A stretch of 57,047 nucleotides of DNA from SIAJ01 sp036266155 (GTDB taxonomy: Bacteria > Planctomycetota > Planctomycetia > Gemmatales > Gemmataceae): the NCBI GenBank assembly GCA_036266155.1, contig DATANR010000331.1:1-57047 (forward strand), written 5' to 3'. The notes under the pieces were generated by a model. That model worked only from the letters and a program-made list of their open reading frames with translations. It did no database searches and was not told the DNA's origin. Made by a program: the position numbers and the translations under genes. This document shows positions 1 to 9,686 of the stretch, in pieces (the stretch's first letter is position 1; each line of letters starts with the position of its first letter).

Positions 1-56
1 AGCGGCCCGATGATGCGAGCAGAGTTATCGGGCCGCTGACGCGGCTCCGCTCGCCG
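1..56. repeat. Palindromic intergenic element, copy 1 (truncated by window edge)
   Basis: An 11-bp perfect inverted repeat (1-11 and 27-37, AGCGGCCCGAT/ATCGGGCCGCT) is followed by GCGGCTCCGCTCGCCG. It sits directly after the stop codon of the minus-strand aspartate kinase gene (stop at 57-59). The motif order matches the right half of the larger palindromes at 18088-18154 and 30026-30094. It could act as a transcription terminator for the kinase gene; that role is inferred. The left part may continue outside the window. Confidence 0.7.
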
Positions 57-1910
57 TTACAGTCCGAACGCCGACTTCAAACATTCGAGCGCCTCGTCGC
101 CGCGGGCCGCTTCGACGACGACGCTGACGCACACTTCGCTCGTATTGATCATGGCGATGTTGATGCCGCGGCTTGCCAGAGCACCGAACATCGTGCGGGC
201 CACGCCCGTATGCGTGCGCATGCCGACGCCGTGAACGAAGAGCACCGCCACATCCGATTCGCCGGCGACACGAGCCTGCGCGTCGATCGCCCGCACCGCA
301 TCTTGCGTCCGCTTGAGGGCTCGTGTCAAGTCGCCTTTGGGTACCGTGAACGACAACTCGGCACGACCGGGGGCCGTCAGGTTCTGCACGATCATGTCGA
401 CGCTGATGTGCCCGGCGGCGACCGACTGGAAGACGGCCGAGCAGTTGCCAGCTCGATCCGGCAGATCGAACACCGTGACGCGGCCATAGCCCGTGTGCAA
501 CTTGACGCCGCTGATGACGATGTCTTCCATCCCCGCGAGACGCGCGATGGCCGTCGTCAACTCAGCTTGCGCGTCGCCACGGAATGAAGGTTTGCGCTGG
601 AACTCGCCGGTGTCGCCCGTGGCCTCGCCGGCGCCGGGCCGGGTCTTTTCCAGAGCGAACGCTGCATGAACCGCCTTGAGGGCTTTGATCCCATCCGCCT
701 TGTCAACGAGGACGGAGATCTTGATGTCGCCGGTCGTGATCATTTTCATGTTCACGCCCTCGGCCGTAAGGGCGGCGAACATCTTCTCGGCCACGCCCGT
801 CCGCGTACGCATCCCACAGCCGACTACGGAGACCTTGCACACATCCTCGATCGGCCCGATCGTGCCGCCCAGCTCGGTCACGAGCGGCTGCAGCGTCGCG
901 ATCGTCGCATTCAGGTCGTTGCGCAGGACCGTGAAACCGATCGACGCCCGGCCATCGTGACCGACGCTCTGGCCGACCATGTCGACGGCCACGTTCTTGC
1001 TCGCGATCGCCGTGAACAGCTTGTGGCTCACGCCCGGTCGGTCGGGGACGTTCTCCAGGAACACGCGGACTTCGTCTTTAGCCAACGCCGCACCGGCGAC
1101 GGGGAAGCGCGTCATCCACTCAGCCTCGGGCACGATCCAGGTGCCCTCGGCGTCGGCGAAGCTGCTGCGGACCATCAACGGCACATCGTACTTCTTGGCG
1201 AACTCGATCGACCGCGAATGCATGACGCCGGCGCCCATGCTCGCCATCTCGAGCATCTCGTCGTAGCTGATGGCGTCCATCTTGCGGGCTTCGGGCACCA
1301 GCCGCGGGTCGGTGGTGTAGACACCGTCGACGTCGGTGTAGATTTCGCATTCGACGGTGCGGCTTGGAACGGCGCCGGGCCGAGGTAAGGCACCAGATTC
1401 CCCGCTCATCGACAGCTTCAGCGCCGCCGCCAGCGCCACCGCCGTCGTGTCCGATCCGCCGCGGCCAAGCGTGGTGATGTTCGCTTTCTCATCCACACCC
1501 TGGAAGCCGGCGACGATGACGATTTGTCCCGCGTTCAGGGCCTGCCGCATCGTGTCCGTGGAAATCTCCTTGATGCGCGCCTTCGTGTGCGTCGAGTCGG
1601 TGCGGATGCCGACCTGGACTCCTGTGAGACTCACCGCCGGCTCGCCGAGTTCTTGAATGGCCATCGCCATGAGGGCGATTGAGATTTGCTCGCCTGTCGC
1701 GAGCAGCATGTCCATCTCGCGGGCCGGCGGGTTCTCGCTGATCTCGCTGGCGAGTTGGATCAAGTCATCGGTGGTGTCGCCGCGGGCGCTGACGACAACG
1801 ACAACTTGGTTGCCGGCCTGCTTGGCTCGAATGGCCCGGCGGGCGGCACGCATGATGCGCTCGGCATTGGCCACACTCGACCCGCCGAACTTCTGAACCA
1901 CAACGGTCAT
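57..1910 (-). CDS. lysC: Aspartate kinase with four ACT domains
   Basis: Catalyses ATP-dependent phosphorylation of L-aspartate, the first step to lysine, threonine and methionine. The 617-residue product begins with the family motif KFGGSSVA (about residues 7-14) and has the amino-acid kinase fold to about residue 270, including GRGGSDTTA. Four ACT-type segments follow: two near 280-420 and two near 455-617, including the paired phrases GCGMRTRTGV and GVGMRTHTGV. Most aspartate kinases are near 400 residues with one ACT pair. The doubled regulatory pair resembles the roughly 600-residue cyanobacterial enzymes. Feedback control by amino acids is expected from the family but not shown. The stop codon abuts a palindromic element. 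Confidence 0.95.
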   Translation of the reverse strand: MTVVVQKFGGSSVANAERIMRAARRAIRAKQAGNQVVVVVSARGDTTDDLIQLASEISENPPAREMDMLLATGEQISIALMAMAIQELGEPAVSLTGVQVGIRTDSTHTKARIKEISTDTMRQALNAGQIVIVAGFQGVDEKANITTLGRGGSDTTAVALAAALKLSMSGESGALPRPGAVPSRTVECEIYTDVDGVYTTDPRLVPEARKMDAISYDEMLEMASMGAGVMHSRSIEFAKKYDVPLMVRSSFADAEGTWIVPEAEWMTRFPVAGAALAKDEVRVFLENVPDRPGVSHKLFTAIASKNVAVDMVGQSVGHDGRASIGFTVLRNDLNATIATLQPLVTELGGTIGPIEDVCKVSVVGCGMRTRTGVAEKMFAALTAEGVNMKMITTGDIKISVLVDKADGIKALKAVHAAFALEKTRPGAGEATGDTGEFQRKPSFRGDAQAELTTAIARLAGMEDIVISGVKLHTGYGRVTVFDLPDRAGNCSAVFQSVAAGHISVDMIVQNLTAPGRAELSFTVPKGDLTRALKRTQDAVRAIDAQARVAGESDVAVLFVHGVGMRTHTGVARTMFGALASRGINIAMINTSEVCVSVVVEAARGDEALECLKSAFGL

Positions 1911-2405
1911 TGGACACTCGTCTCCGCGGGGCGGAAAAGAGTCATGCTATGGCGATCCGGGCCTCACTTCACCTTCGAGACCGCTGGAGCCGGCTTGGGA
2001 ATAAGGCGGCGATTCGCGCAATCGGCGCGCAGGTCGAGTTTTTCGAGGACCGGGTGGCGAGAACATTGTTCGAAGGCCACAGATGTCCGCCGCGCGAGAC
2101 CGACGGAAGGCGAATCCGCCGGCGCCTCGCCATTATTTCCACCCAGCCAACACATTACGGCCGACGAACCGCCCAACTCTTCGCGCAAAAGATTGACAGG
2201 GCGCCCTTCCGCGAAGTATACTTGAAACACTTCGACCGGGCCGATCCGCGGGGATTGTGAACCGGCCGTTCGGGCATGGACTGGCCCGGTCCCTTCCCGT
2301 TGCGTGGGCCAGCGCGCCCTGTTCTTTCGCTCGGCCATCGCGGATCCGAAGCTCGTGTCGTCCCGGACAGCGGGTCCGGACGGGGCGGGCGGTGATGGGG
2401 CAGTC
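1911..2405. other. Intergenic region between divergent lysC and kinase gene
   Basis: About 495 bases separate the lysC start from the chosen start of the Ser/Thr kinase gene. Open frames on both strands here have no recognisable protein features and read as GC-rich shadows. The only clear signal is the sigma70-like promoter at 2193-2222. Confidence 0.5.
2193..2222 (+). promoter_or_regulatory. Sigma70-type promoter for the Ser/Thr kinase gene
   Basis: A perfect -35 box TTGACA (2193-2198) is followed after 18 bp by TATACT (2217-2222), one mismatch from TATAAT. It points at the kinase gene and would start transcription near 2229, leaving a leader of about 175 nt before the ATG at 2406. The match is strong for a GC-rich genome, but transcription has not been measured. 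Confidence 0.6.
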
Positions 2406-5400
2406 ATGCCGGCACCGTTCTCGCCAGACCCACCCGACCCGTCGACCGTGCCTCTGCCGGCCGCGAAAGCGCCGTCGACGCAAACCCATCCCAATCCAAC
2501 TCCCGATCCCGAAGCGCAAACTCCGGTCGCGCAACCGACGCCATCGAGCTTCGAGCCGCCGACCGTCATTAGCGGTCTGCGTACCCGCACCGGCCCGTTC
2601 GATCCCAAGATTGGCGATACCCTCGCCGGCCGGAAGCTCGGTCACTTCGAGTTAATCGAAGCCGTTGGCGCCGGCGGGATGGCAGCGGTCCTCAAGGCCC
2701 GCGATCTCGACCTCGGCCGCATCGTCGCCTTGAAGATCCTCCCGCCGGACATGGCCGCCGAGCCGGAGAACATCGTCCGCTTCAAACAGGAGGCACGGGC
2801 TGCCGCCCGGCTCGACCACGAGAACGTCGCGCGCGTCTACTTCTTTGGCGAAGATCAGGGGCTCCACTTCATCGCGTTCGAGTTCGTCGAGGGAGACAAT
2901 CTTCGCCAGCTGATGAACGCCAACGGCGGCACCATCCCGATCCCCGATGGCGTTACCCTGATGCTGCAGGTCGCCGCGGGCCTGGCCCACGCGGCCGAAC
3001 GCGGCGTGGTCCATCGCGACATCAAGCCGTCGAACATCATCGTCACGCCGGACGGACGGGCCAAGATCGTCGACATGGGCCTGGCCCGCAACCTCGATCC
3101 GAAGGCCGGCCAGTTGACGGAGTCCGGCGTCACGCTCGGCACGTTCGATTACATTTCGCCGGAGCAGGCGATCGAGCCGCGCATGGCCGACGTCCGCAGT
3201 GATATTTACAGCCTTGGCTGCACCTTCTACCACGCGTTGACCGGGCACATCGCGGTCCCGGACGGCAACGCGGCCAAGAAGCTCGACGCCCAGAAGCACA
3301 TCCTGCCGCCCGATCCACGCGTCTACAATCCGGCGATTCCAGCCGATCTGGCAGCCGTTCTCGGACGCATGATGGCCAAGGACCCGGACCGGCGCTACCA
3401 GCATCCGGATCACCTGTGTGCGCATTTGCGCTCCGTGGCTCGTCAACTCGGCGTGCCGCTCGGCCCGTTGCCGACGGTCGGCCCGGCCTTCGAGGACCCG
3501 CTCCCGAAGCCGCCCCGGCTGTCGGCCGCATGGGGCCTGGCGGCCGTGGCGATTATCGCGCTGTTCGCGGTGGTGATGACGAACGCATTCCGCCCGACGC
3601 CGGACACGTCGTTCCCGGAGGTCAAGGGCCCAGGTCCGGTGTTGGTCGATCCCACTGATCCGCTTCCCGGCGGTCCAGGCGCGGTGGCAGTCACTGGTCG
3701 AAGAGACGCGGCCAACAAGGAAGAGTTGGTCGCACTGCTCAAGGAAGGGGCCAGGAACATTCGCCTGACGGGGCCTGAGTATGACCTGGTCAACTATCGC
3801 GACCGCGACGGGCACCCGGTTGACGCTCTGTTGACCGGCGACGACGTGAAGCTCGAAGGGACAAACGACGAGACGCCGCCGACCGTCCGTCTCGGCTTCG
3901 CTCCAGACGGCAAGGCACGCAGCAAGACACTGACGATCCGCGGGCCGGCCAACGGCAAGGGCACCGCGACAATCCGCGGCATTCGCTTTCAGCTTCCGAA
4001 CCTCGAAGACGACTCGGATCAGGCCAACCTCGTTCGTCACGGGCCGGACGAAGCGGGCTTGGTCGTCAGCGGGTTCGATCGGGTGACCTTCGAAGAATGC
4101 ACGTTTGTGAGTGCATCGCGTGCACCGCGCGACGGACCGGCGGCACTGGCGATCTTCCTGCGCAGTGGATTGGCATCACTCGCGAAGTGTTACTTCGCTC
4201 CGGGGTCGGTCGGCGTGCTCGTCGACGGACCGGGTCGTTTGACGGCGACCGAGTGTGCCCTTGGGCCGCACCACGCGGGCGTCCGCGTTATTCGGTCCAA
4301 CGCCGAACTCGTGGGCGAAAACGAGATCAGGCTTACACATTGCTCGGCCCTGATGTCGACGGGTGGGTCGCTGATCGAGGTGGGCGACAAGGTGCCGTGC
4401 TCGATGCGGGCGGCCTACTGCCTGTTCGGCGGGCCCGACCGGTCGGCCATGGACGAGTCGCCGGTCATCGTGCGTCAGCGCAGGGAGCGGGCGGCCCAGA
4501 CCAAATACGAAGGTGATCCAGAAACAGCGCCGAACGGCTACCACAACGTGGCCGCGTATGCCGAAGGCGACATGAGCTACTCGTTCGCCGAAGCGGCCCG
4601 CGACAAGTTACCAATTAAGGACGTCGACAAGCAACTCAAACATCCGTGGGACGACCGCGACCCGTTCGCCCTCCTGGCCGACAAGCCGCCCGACCCGCGC
4701 AAGGCATTCAAGCCGAATCTGGGCCTCGCCGACCTGCGCATCAAGGGCGATCGCACGGCCGTGTTGGGCTCGCGTTTTCTTGGACCGAGCCTGCTCTATT
4801 CGGGCTTGGCGACCGCCGACACGGAACCGCGCGACCCGACCGTCAAGGTGCTGGACCCAAGCCTACCGGAAACCGCGGAGGACAAGGATCTGCCGCCCGG
4901 CGTCTATCCGACGTTGGCCCGCGCTCTCGCCGCGGTCGGGCGCTCGGGCACGCTGCTCATTCGCCATTCAGGGAAGCTGGAGGTCGACCCGTTCGAGTTC
5001 ACCAAGTCGCGAACGAACATCACGATCAAGCCGGACGGCAACTCGAGGCCGATCCTGGTTCCGGCCCCTGCCGCGCTAAAGAGGACCGACGGACTGTTCA
5101 AGCTGTTCGCCAAGCAGTCCGAGGGCCGGCTCGTTCTCGATGGATTGCACTTCCGTTTGCCGGCGGGACGTGCACCGGCTGTGGCCGTATTGCCCGGCGG
5201 CGGGCAACTCGAGATCCGCAACTGCGTCATCACCATGGAAGAGGGCGAGGATCTCGCGGCCGTCGTGCTCACCGATCCGCGTGGCGAAATGATGATGATG
5301 GGCACCACCGGCCCGGCCGAATGGCCTCTTCCCAAGGTGACATTCGAGAACGTCCTGATTCGCGGTAAGGGCCGTTTACTCGCGGTCAAGGGAAGCCGGC

Positions 5401-6023
5401 CGTTCGAACTCGACGTCAAGAATGCTCTGGCGGCGCTCGACTCGACGCTGATCGACATCGATCCGTCGACGGCCGACCCATCGAATGCTGGCAGCGGCAT
5501 CATTCGCATGAGCCGTGTGACGGCTTATCTGGGCGGCAGCCTTTTGCACTTCCGCGCCAGTGACAAGAAAACCGACATGGGCACGACGGGCCTAGCTAAA
5601 ACGGAGATCACGGCGAACAATTGCGTGTTCGCTCCGGCCGGCAGCATGGCGGATCCGCTCGTCCGGGCCGACCGGCTCGACTCAAAGGAACAAGTCGACA
5701 AGTGGTTTGTCTGGCGCGGCAAGGAGAACGTCTACGGCTACGACAAGAAGAAGGTTGTTCTCGAAATCCGTCCGGCCGACCAGGATGTGATGCCGCTCAA
5801 GATGATCGAAGGCGATCGCTGGCTGGAGATGTCGCTGGAAGAGGGCGACCCGTTTGCAGAGGTCGGGTTCGCGTTTAAGCAGCCCGAGGCGGGGCAGACA
5901 AAGAAGTTCCTCGGCATCCGACCGAAAGACTTCCAGCAACTGCGGCTCGATCCGCCGCGGCCGGAAGGGGCGGCAGCGGTTGGGACGCCGGAGGATGTGC
6001 CGGCGCCGTTCCCGGAGGAGTGA
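2406..6023 (+). CDS. Transmembrane Ser/Thr protein kinase with C-terminal beta-helix-like region
   Basis: A 1205-residue PknB-type kinase. The Pro-rich N-terminus (1-65) precedes the kinase domain (about 80-345): glycine loop GAGGMAAV, catalytic Lys110, HRDIKPSN (203-210) and SPEQA. The metal-binding motif reads DMG (223-225) instead of DFG; the Asp is kept. One membrane helix lies at about 376-394. The remaining 800 residues are outside the kinase and contain two blocks of short beta-strand-like repeats with phrases such as LTIRGPANGKGTATIRGIRF, suggesting right-handed parallel beta-helices. The start at 2406 replaces an upstream in-frame codon at 2304 because the promoter region and family similarity favour it. 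Its ligand is unknown. Confidence 0.88.
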   Translation: MPAPFSPDPPDPSTVPLPAAKAPSTQTHPNPTPDPEAQTPVAQPTPSSFEPPTVISGLRTRTGPFDPKIGDTLAGRKLGHFELIEAVGAGGMAAVLKARDLDLGRIVALKILPPDMAAEPENIVRFKQEARAAARLDHENVARVYFFGEDQGLHFIAFEFVEGDNLRQLMNANGGTIPIPDGVTLMLQVAAGLAHAAERGVVHRDIKPSNIIVTPDGRAKIVDMGLARNLDPKAGQLTESGVTLGTFDYISPEQAIEPRMADVRSDIYSLGCTFYHALTGHIAVPDGNAAKKLDAQKHILPPDPRVYNPAIPADLAAVLGRMMAKDPDRRYQHPDHLCAHLRSVARQLGVPLGPLPTVGPAFEDPLPKPPRLSAAWGLAAVAIIALFAVVMTNAFRPTPDTSFPEVKGPGPVLVDPTDPLPGGPGAVAVTGRRDAANKEELVALLKEGARNIRLTGPEYDLVNYRDRDGHPVDALLTGDDVKLEGTNDETPPTVRLGFAPDGKARSKTLTIRGPANGKGTATIRGIRFQLPNLEDDSDQANLVRHGPDEAGLVVSGFDRVTFEECTFVSASRAPRDGPAALAIFLRSGLASLAKCYFAPGSVGVLVDGPGRLTATECALGPHHAGVRVIRSNAELVGENEIRLTHCSALMSTGGSLIEVGDKVPCSMRAAYCLFGGPDRSAMDESPVIVRQRRERAAQTKYEGDPETAPNGYHNVAAYAEGDMSYSFAEAARDKLPIKDVDKQLKHPWDDRDPFALLADKPPDPRKAFKPNLGLADLRIKGDRTAVLGSRFLGPSLLYSGLATADTEPRDPTVKVLDPSLPETAEDKDLPPGVYPTLARALAAVGRSGTLLIRHSGKLEVDPFEFTKSRTNITIKPDGNSRPILVPAPAALKRTDGLFKLFAKQSEGRLVLDGLHFRLPAGRAPAVAVLPGGGQLEIRNCVITMEEGEDLAAVVLTDPRGEMMMMGTTGPAEWPLPKVTFENVLIRGKGRLLAVKGSRPFELDVKNALAALDSTLIDIDPSTADPSNAGSGIIRMSRVTAYLGGSLLHFRASDKKTDMGTTGLAKTEITANNCVFAPAGSMADPLVRADRLDSKEQVDKWFVWRGKENVYGYDKKKVVLEIRPADQDVMPLKMIEGDRWLEMSLEEGDPFAEVGFAFKQPEAGQTKKFLGIRPKDFQQLRLDPPRPEGAAAVGTPEDVPAPFPEE

Positions 6024-6038
6024 GCGCGGGCGCGCTAC

Positions 6039-6050
6039 GCCGCATGCGGC
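6039..6050. repeat. Short perfect palindrome between convergent genes
   Basis: GCCGCATGCGGC is a 12-bp perfect palindrome in the 27-bp gap between the convergent kinase (ends 6023) and DUF1501 (ends 6051) genes. It may help terminate both; there is no clear T-tract. Confidence 0.35.
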
Positions 6051-7292
6051 TTAGGTTTTCTTGAGGAAGTTCAGTTTTTCGAACTTCTCTCCAAGCACCA
6101 TCTTGCTGTCGACGTTCAGCCACCCTTCGAGCAGCGTCGCGTAGACGCGACGGAAGTCGGTGTGGAACTTGAGGTCGCCGTCCGTGAGGTCGGTCAGGCT
6201 CGGATGCTTGCCGCACGGGCCGCTCTTGACGCCGGGGCCGACGACGAACAGACTCGACCCGCTGCCGTGGTCGGTGCCTTTGGATCCATTCTCCGCGGCA
6301 CGCCGGCCGAACTCCGAGAAGGTCATGAGAAGCGTCCGCTGATCATCGCCGGTGCGCTGGAGTCGCTGGAACAATCCGGCCACCGCCTGATCGATCTGTT
6401 GCAAGAGCCCTTGATGCGTGGTCGCCTGACCGGAGTGCGTGTCGAACCCGTCGATCGATACGTAAAACACGCGGGCGCCTAGGCCCTGCTCGATCAGGCG
6501 GCCGACGAGGTCGAGCTTCGTGTAGAGACTGCCGGGCCCGAAGCCGATACGCGCCGCATCGCGGGCTTGGTCCTTCAGGATTGCCTTGAGCTTTTCAACC
6601 GACGTATAGGTCTGCAAGTGCCGGCGCTGGACGAACGGCAGCAGATCGTCGCTCTTCTCATCGGGGCCGACGGCCGCGACGTCGGCGAGGAGTTTCTTGC
6701 GAGCTGCCTCCTCGACGCTGCCGGCCATGCCGAGCTTCAACTCGAACGGCTGCTCTTGATTGACGGTGAACACGCCCTGGGTCGTGCCCCGGCAGGCGAG
6801 TGGCAACTTGTCACTGCCGATGTGCATGACGGGCACGCTGCCGCCCTTGCTGGTGGCCAGTCCGGGTACACTCTTGGCGACCCAGCCGGTGCCGCTGACC
6901 TTGGCGGTGACCTCGCCGGCCTGCCAGCGGTCCATCGACTCGAAGTGCGACCGATCGGGATTCGGATAGCCAACGCCCTGCACGATTGCGAGCTTGCTTT
7001 GCTGCAGGAGCTGCCCCATCTGCTGCAGGGCCGGGTGCAAACCGAGTTCGTCGTTCACCTTCACGACCTGGCTGGCCTGAAAGCCCAGCGTCGGACGCAG
7101 CCGATGATAGTTGTCGTCGGCATAAGGAATGACGGTGTTGAGCCCGTCGTTGCCGCCGGTCATTTCGAGGACGACCAGGATCGAGTCTTTCCCCGGCTCG
7201 GCAGCATGCGCGGTCCGCTCAATGAAGCCAGGCACCAGCGGGGCCGTGGCAATCAGGGAGGTGCGCTTCAGGAAATCACGGCGGCTTAACAT
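6051..7292 (-). CDS. DUF1501 family secreted protein (Tat signal)
   Basis: The 413-residue product begins MLSRRDFLKRTS, a twin-arginine (SRRDFLK) signal followed by a hydrophobic stretch ending near AHA, so export through the Tat pathway is likely. The body has DUF1501 features: LVVLEMTGGNDGLNT near the mature start, FYVSIDGFDTHSGQ, and TFSEFGRR with TDHGSGSSLFVVG, recalling the alkaline phosphatase/sulfatase fold. The start at 7292 has GGGAG about seven bases upstream and puts the Tat motif at the N-terminus. It follows the DUF1800 gene by 57 bp on the same strand. These two families are typical neighbours in planctomycetes. The molecular function is not established. Confidence 0.9.
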   Translation of the reverse strand: MLSRRDFLKRTSLIATAPLVPGFIERTAHAAEPGKDSILVVLEMTGGNDGLNTVIPYADDNYHRLRPTLGFQASQVVKVNDELGLHPALQQMGQLLQQSKLAIVQGVGYPNPDRSHFESMDRWQAGEVTAKVSGTGWVAKSVPGLATSKGGSVPVMHIGSDKLPLACRGTTQGVFTVNQEQPFELKLGMAGSVEEAARKKLLADVAAVGPDEKSDDLLPFVQRRHLQTYTSVEKLKAILKDQARDAARIGFGPGSLYTKLDLVGRLIEQGLGARVFYVSIDGFDTHSGQATTHQGLLQQIDQAVAGLFQRLQRTGDDQRTLLMTFSEFGRRAAENGSKGTDHGSGSSLFVVGPGVKSGPCGKHPSLTDLTDGDLKFHTDFRRVYATLLEGWLNVDSKMVLGEKFEKLNFLKKT

Positions 7293-7349
7293 GGCTCGGC
7301 TCCCACGTTGGGACACATACGTCCTATACGACCCATAGGTCCCATTCGC

Positions 7350-8810
7350 TCAATTGAGCTGATACTCCGGCAGCGTCAACAACACAAAAAGCGCATCACG
7401 GCAGCGTTGGGCAAAACCTTCGGTTTCCGGGTCGATGTCGCCAATATGGGCGATCAACTTCGTTCGTACCTCGGGGCGCACCTCGCCGGGCAACAACAGT
7501 TCCGAATAGAAGTCCACAATCTTGGCCGGCTCCTTGATGCCAAGTCGCAACACGAAGGCCAGCGGATTGACGGCCGGGAAGAACGTCTGCAAGTTGAACC
7601 GCTTGGCGTACTCGTTCAGATCGCCCATGCCGTTGACGAGCGAGTGAGCAAAGTTATGCCGGGCGAGCACCGTTGCCGTGTTCAGCCACGCCCGGCCGGC
7701 CTCCCACCCCTTCACGTTCGGCGGAGCGTAGAGCTGCTGACCCATGAGTTCGAGCACACCCAGCAGCGAATAGGGGTTCACCGTAATGCGCCCCGTCACG
7801 CCGACGCCGATCATGCGCACCATGCCGACCGCGTATTCGACCGGCCACTTCACCTTCTGGCGGAGGGCATGGGCGGAGTAAAAGTGTTTCGAACGAAGGA
7901 TTGTGCGCACCGGAGCCGTAATGTCGTAATCGCTCTTGCGAAAAGCATCGGCCAAGGGAGCGAGGAACGCATCCGGTGGCGTGACCGACTCGTTCACCAG
8001 AAAGCGATAAAGCTTGCGCATGATGAACGTGGCACAAATCGGTTGGTCGAGCAGAACACGCAACACGTCGTCGCCATCCCAGTCGCCCTTTTGGCCGAGG
8101 AACGTCTTCTCGCCGTGATCGTGTTGCGCCTTCACGAACGTGAAGGACTTGCCATTCGTATGCCAGCCGGTGAACGCCCGAGCGCCTTCTTGAACGTCCT
8201 TTTCCGTGTAATTGCCGACACCGAGTGTGAAGAGTTCCATCACTTCGCGGGCGTAATTCTCGTTCGGCTTCCCTTTGACGTTCTGGTTCGAGTCGAGCCA
8301 CATGAGCATGGCCGGATCGCGGCTGATCTCGCGTAACATCTGGCGAAAGCTGCCGAGCGCGTGCTTGAAGAGCAGTTCGCCTTGCTGCTCCATGAGGGGG
8401 CCGTCATTCACCTTCTTGATGCTGGTCGCGAAATGGTTGTGCCAGAAGAGAGCCAGCTTCTCACGGGCTGGCTCGACACCATCGATGAGCCGCTGCAGCC
8501 ACGTGGCCCGTAAGACCGCGGCTTGGCCGGTTGCGTCTGGCATGCCCGTCATCTGATTCACGGGCGGCGCACCGCTGACGGCCGGCGGCCGTTGGCGTGG
8601 CTCCTTCGGCACGCTCAGCAACCGATCGACCGTGGCCTCCATCCCTTGCGCGAGCGCATCCTTCAAATCGTCACGCGTCGGCCCAAATGCGCCACGACGA
8701 TACAGATGCGAAGCGGTCCGGGCATCCCACGGCTGCGCGTCGGACGGCTTCCGCGCGGACCATTCCACGGCCGGGTCGAGCGTATCCAACGCGGGGAGAG
8801 GCTTCGACAT
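7350..8810 (-). CDS. DUF1800 family protein
   Basis: The 486-residue product shows the DUF1800 pattern: an early HLYRRGAFGPT segment, then LALFWHNHFATS, ENYAREVMELFTLGVGNYTE, and FTGWHTNG. It ends close to the family's usual length. The start at 8810 (MSKPLPALDTLDP) has GAGGG nine bases upstream and drops 31 unconvincing residues of the longest frame. No strong classical signal peptide is visible. It is the upstream gene of the DUF1800-DUF1501 pair, so the two are probably co-transcribed and may act together in a secreted or envelope process. The biochemical role is unknown. Confidence 0.88.
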   Translation of the reverse strand: MSKPLPALDTLDPAVEWSARKPSDAQPWDARTASHLYRRGAFGPTRDDLKDALAQGMEATVDRLLSVPKEPRQRPPAVSGAPPVNQMTGMPDATGQAAVLRATWLQRLIDGVEPAREKLALFWHNHFATSIKKVNDGPLMEQQGELLFKHALGSFRQMLREISRDPAMLMWLDSNQNVKGKPNENYAREVMELFTLGVGNYTEKDVQEGARAFTGWHTNGKSFTFVKAQHDHGEKTFLGQKGDWDGDDVLRVLLDQPICATFIMRKLYRFLVNESVTPPDAFLAPLADAFRKSDYDITAPVRTILRSKHFYSAHALRQKVKWPVEYAVGMVRMIGVGVTGRITVNPYSLLGVLELMGQQLYAPPNVKGWEAGRAWLNTATVLARHNFAHSLVNGMGDLNEYAKRFNLQTFFPAVNPLAFVLRLGIKEPAKIVDFYSELLLPGEVRPEVRTKLIAHIGDIDPETEGFAQRCRDALFVLLTLPEYQLN

Positions 8811-8948
8811 GCCGGGACCCTCGGCAAGATGGCTTCGCACAGATGACGACTGGAGCGACGCGGCGCAACGGTAATGATCGCACACCCGAGGGTGGATGCA
8901 CAAGCGTGCAGACGGGGGAAGTTACAAGTTAGAGCGGAGGGGCCCGGC

Positions 8949-9623
8949 CTATCGCTTCTTGCGCTTTGGCGCCGTGGGCGGTATGTTGACGAATATCGCC
9001 CGCACCGGCAGCGTGAAGCCGGGCAACACGTCGCCGCCATTGAGCGTGTCGGATTCGGTCAAGGTGGTGAAAGCATCGGGTGCAGTGTAAACGTCGACGG
9101 TCCGCCTGAGCGGATTCACTTCCCAAACGAGCTGTGTGCCCGCCAGAAAATACTCTTTGCGCTTGCGGACCATTTCGCCGCGCGTGTTGCCTTTGCTAAG
9201 GACCTCAATGGCCAAGTCGGGATAGAAATCTGGGACAGCCGTACGAGTTGCTGCACGGTCCGGTATTTGCGACCAACTGACAAACGAAACGTCGGGGGCT
9301 CGCACCAGGCCCGGCAACAACTTCATCATGCCTTGTTCGCCAACTGCCATACCGATTGGATGATTGGTAAGAAAGACGTTCAACCACGTTAACATTATCC
9401 CGGCAATATTGGATTCGTCGAAGGCCATGGGCTTTTCCACGAGTGTTTTTTCAACCAGTTCGCACATCCGTCCTTCGGACTTCCAGAGCCGGACCACGTC
9501 GCGGATAGTAGCAGTCCCTGGAGCCGGTGTTAGACGCACTCGACTGGGGGGAATTCCGCCGAGATTGCGGAGCAACTCGTCAAAGTGAAGGAACCGCACC
9601 GCGCCGTTGACGCCCGCCGCCAT
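8949..9623 (-). CDS. Uma2 family (DUF820) putative endonuclease
   Basis: A 224-residue Uma2/DUF820 protein of the restriction-endonuclease-like fold. Supporting phrases are GRMCELVEKTLVEKPM, VRAPDVSFVS, PDLAIEVLSKGNT and KRKEYFLAGTQLVWEVNP, giving the usual acidic and Lys-containing positions of the fold. The start at 9623 has a strong GGGAGGA ribosome-binding site. It lies in a same-strand run between the WD40 gene (63 bp upstream) and DUF1800. The family expands greatly in cyanobacteria and planctomycetes. Nuclease activity is predicted from the fold only, and a housekeeping or mobile role cannot be told apart here. Confidence 0.85.
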   Translation of the reverse strand: MAAGVNGAVRFLHFDELLRNLGGIPPSRVRLTPAPGTATIRDVVRLWKSEGRMCELVEKTLVEKPMAFDESNIAGIMLTWLNVFLTNHPIGMAVGEQGMMKLLPGLVRAPDVSFVSWSQIPDRAATRTAVPDFYPDLAIEVLSKGNTRGEMVRKRKEYFLAGTQLVWEVNPLRRTVDVYTAPDAFTTLTESDTLNGGDVLPGFTLPVRAIFVNIPPTAPKRKKR

Positions 9624-9686
9624 CAGAAGTCCTCCCTTGCCGTTTCGGAAATTATCCTCGGCGATCCGTACTGCGACAATCCCAGA

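Noticed and set aside
2652..4040. 462-residue minus-strand open frame
   Set aside because: Antisense to the kinase catalytic domain, low-complexity composition, no recognisable motif.
7308..8336. 342-residue plus-strand open frame
   Set aside because: Antisense to the DUF1800 gene with no domain features; composition is that of a shadow frame.
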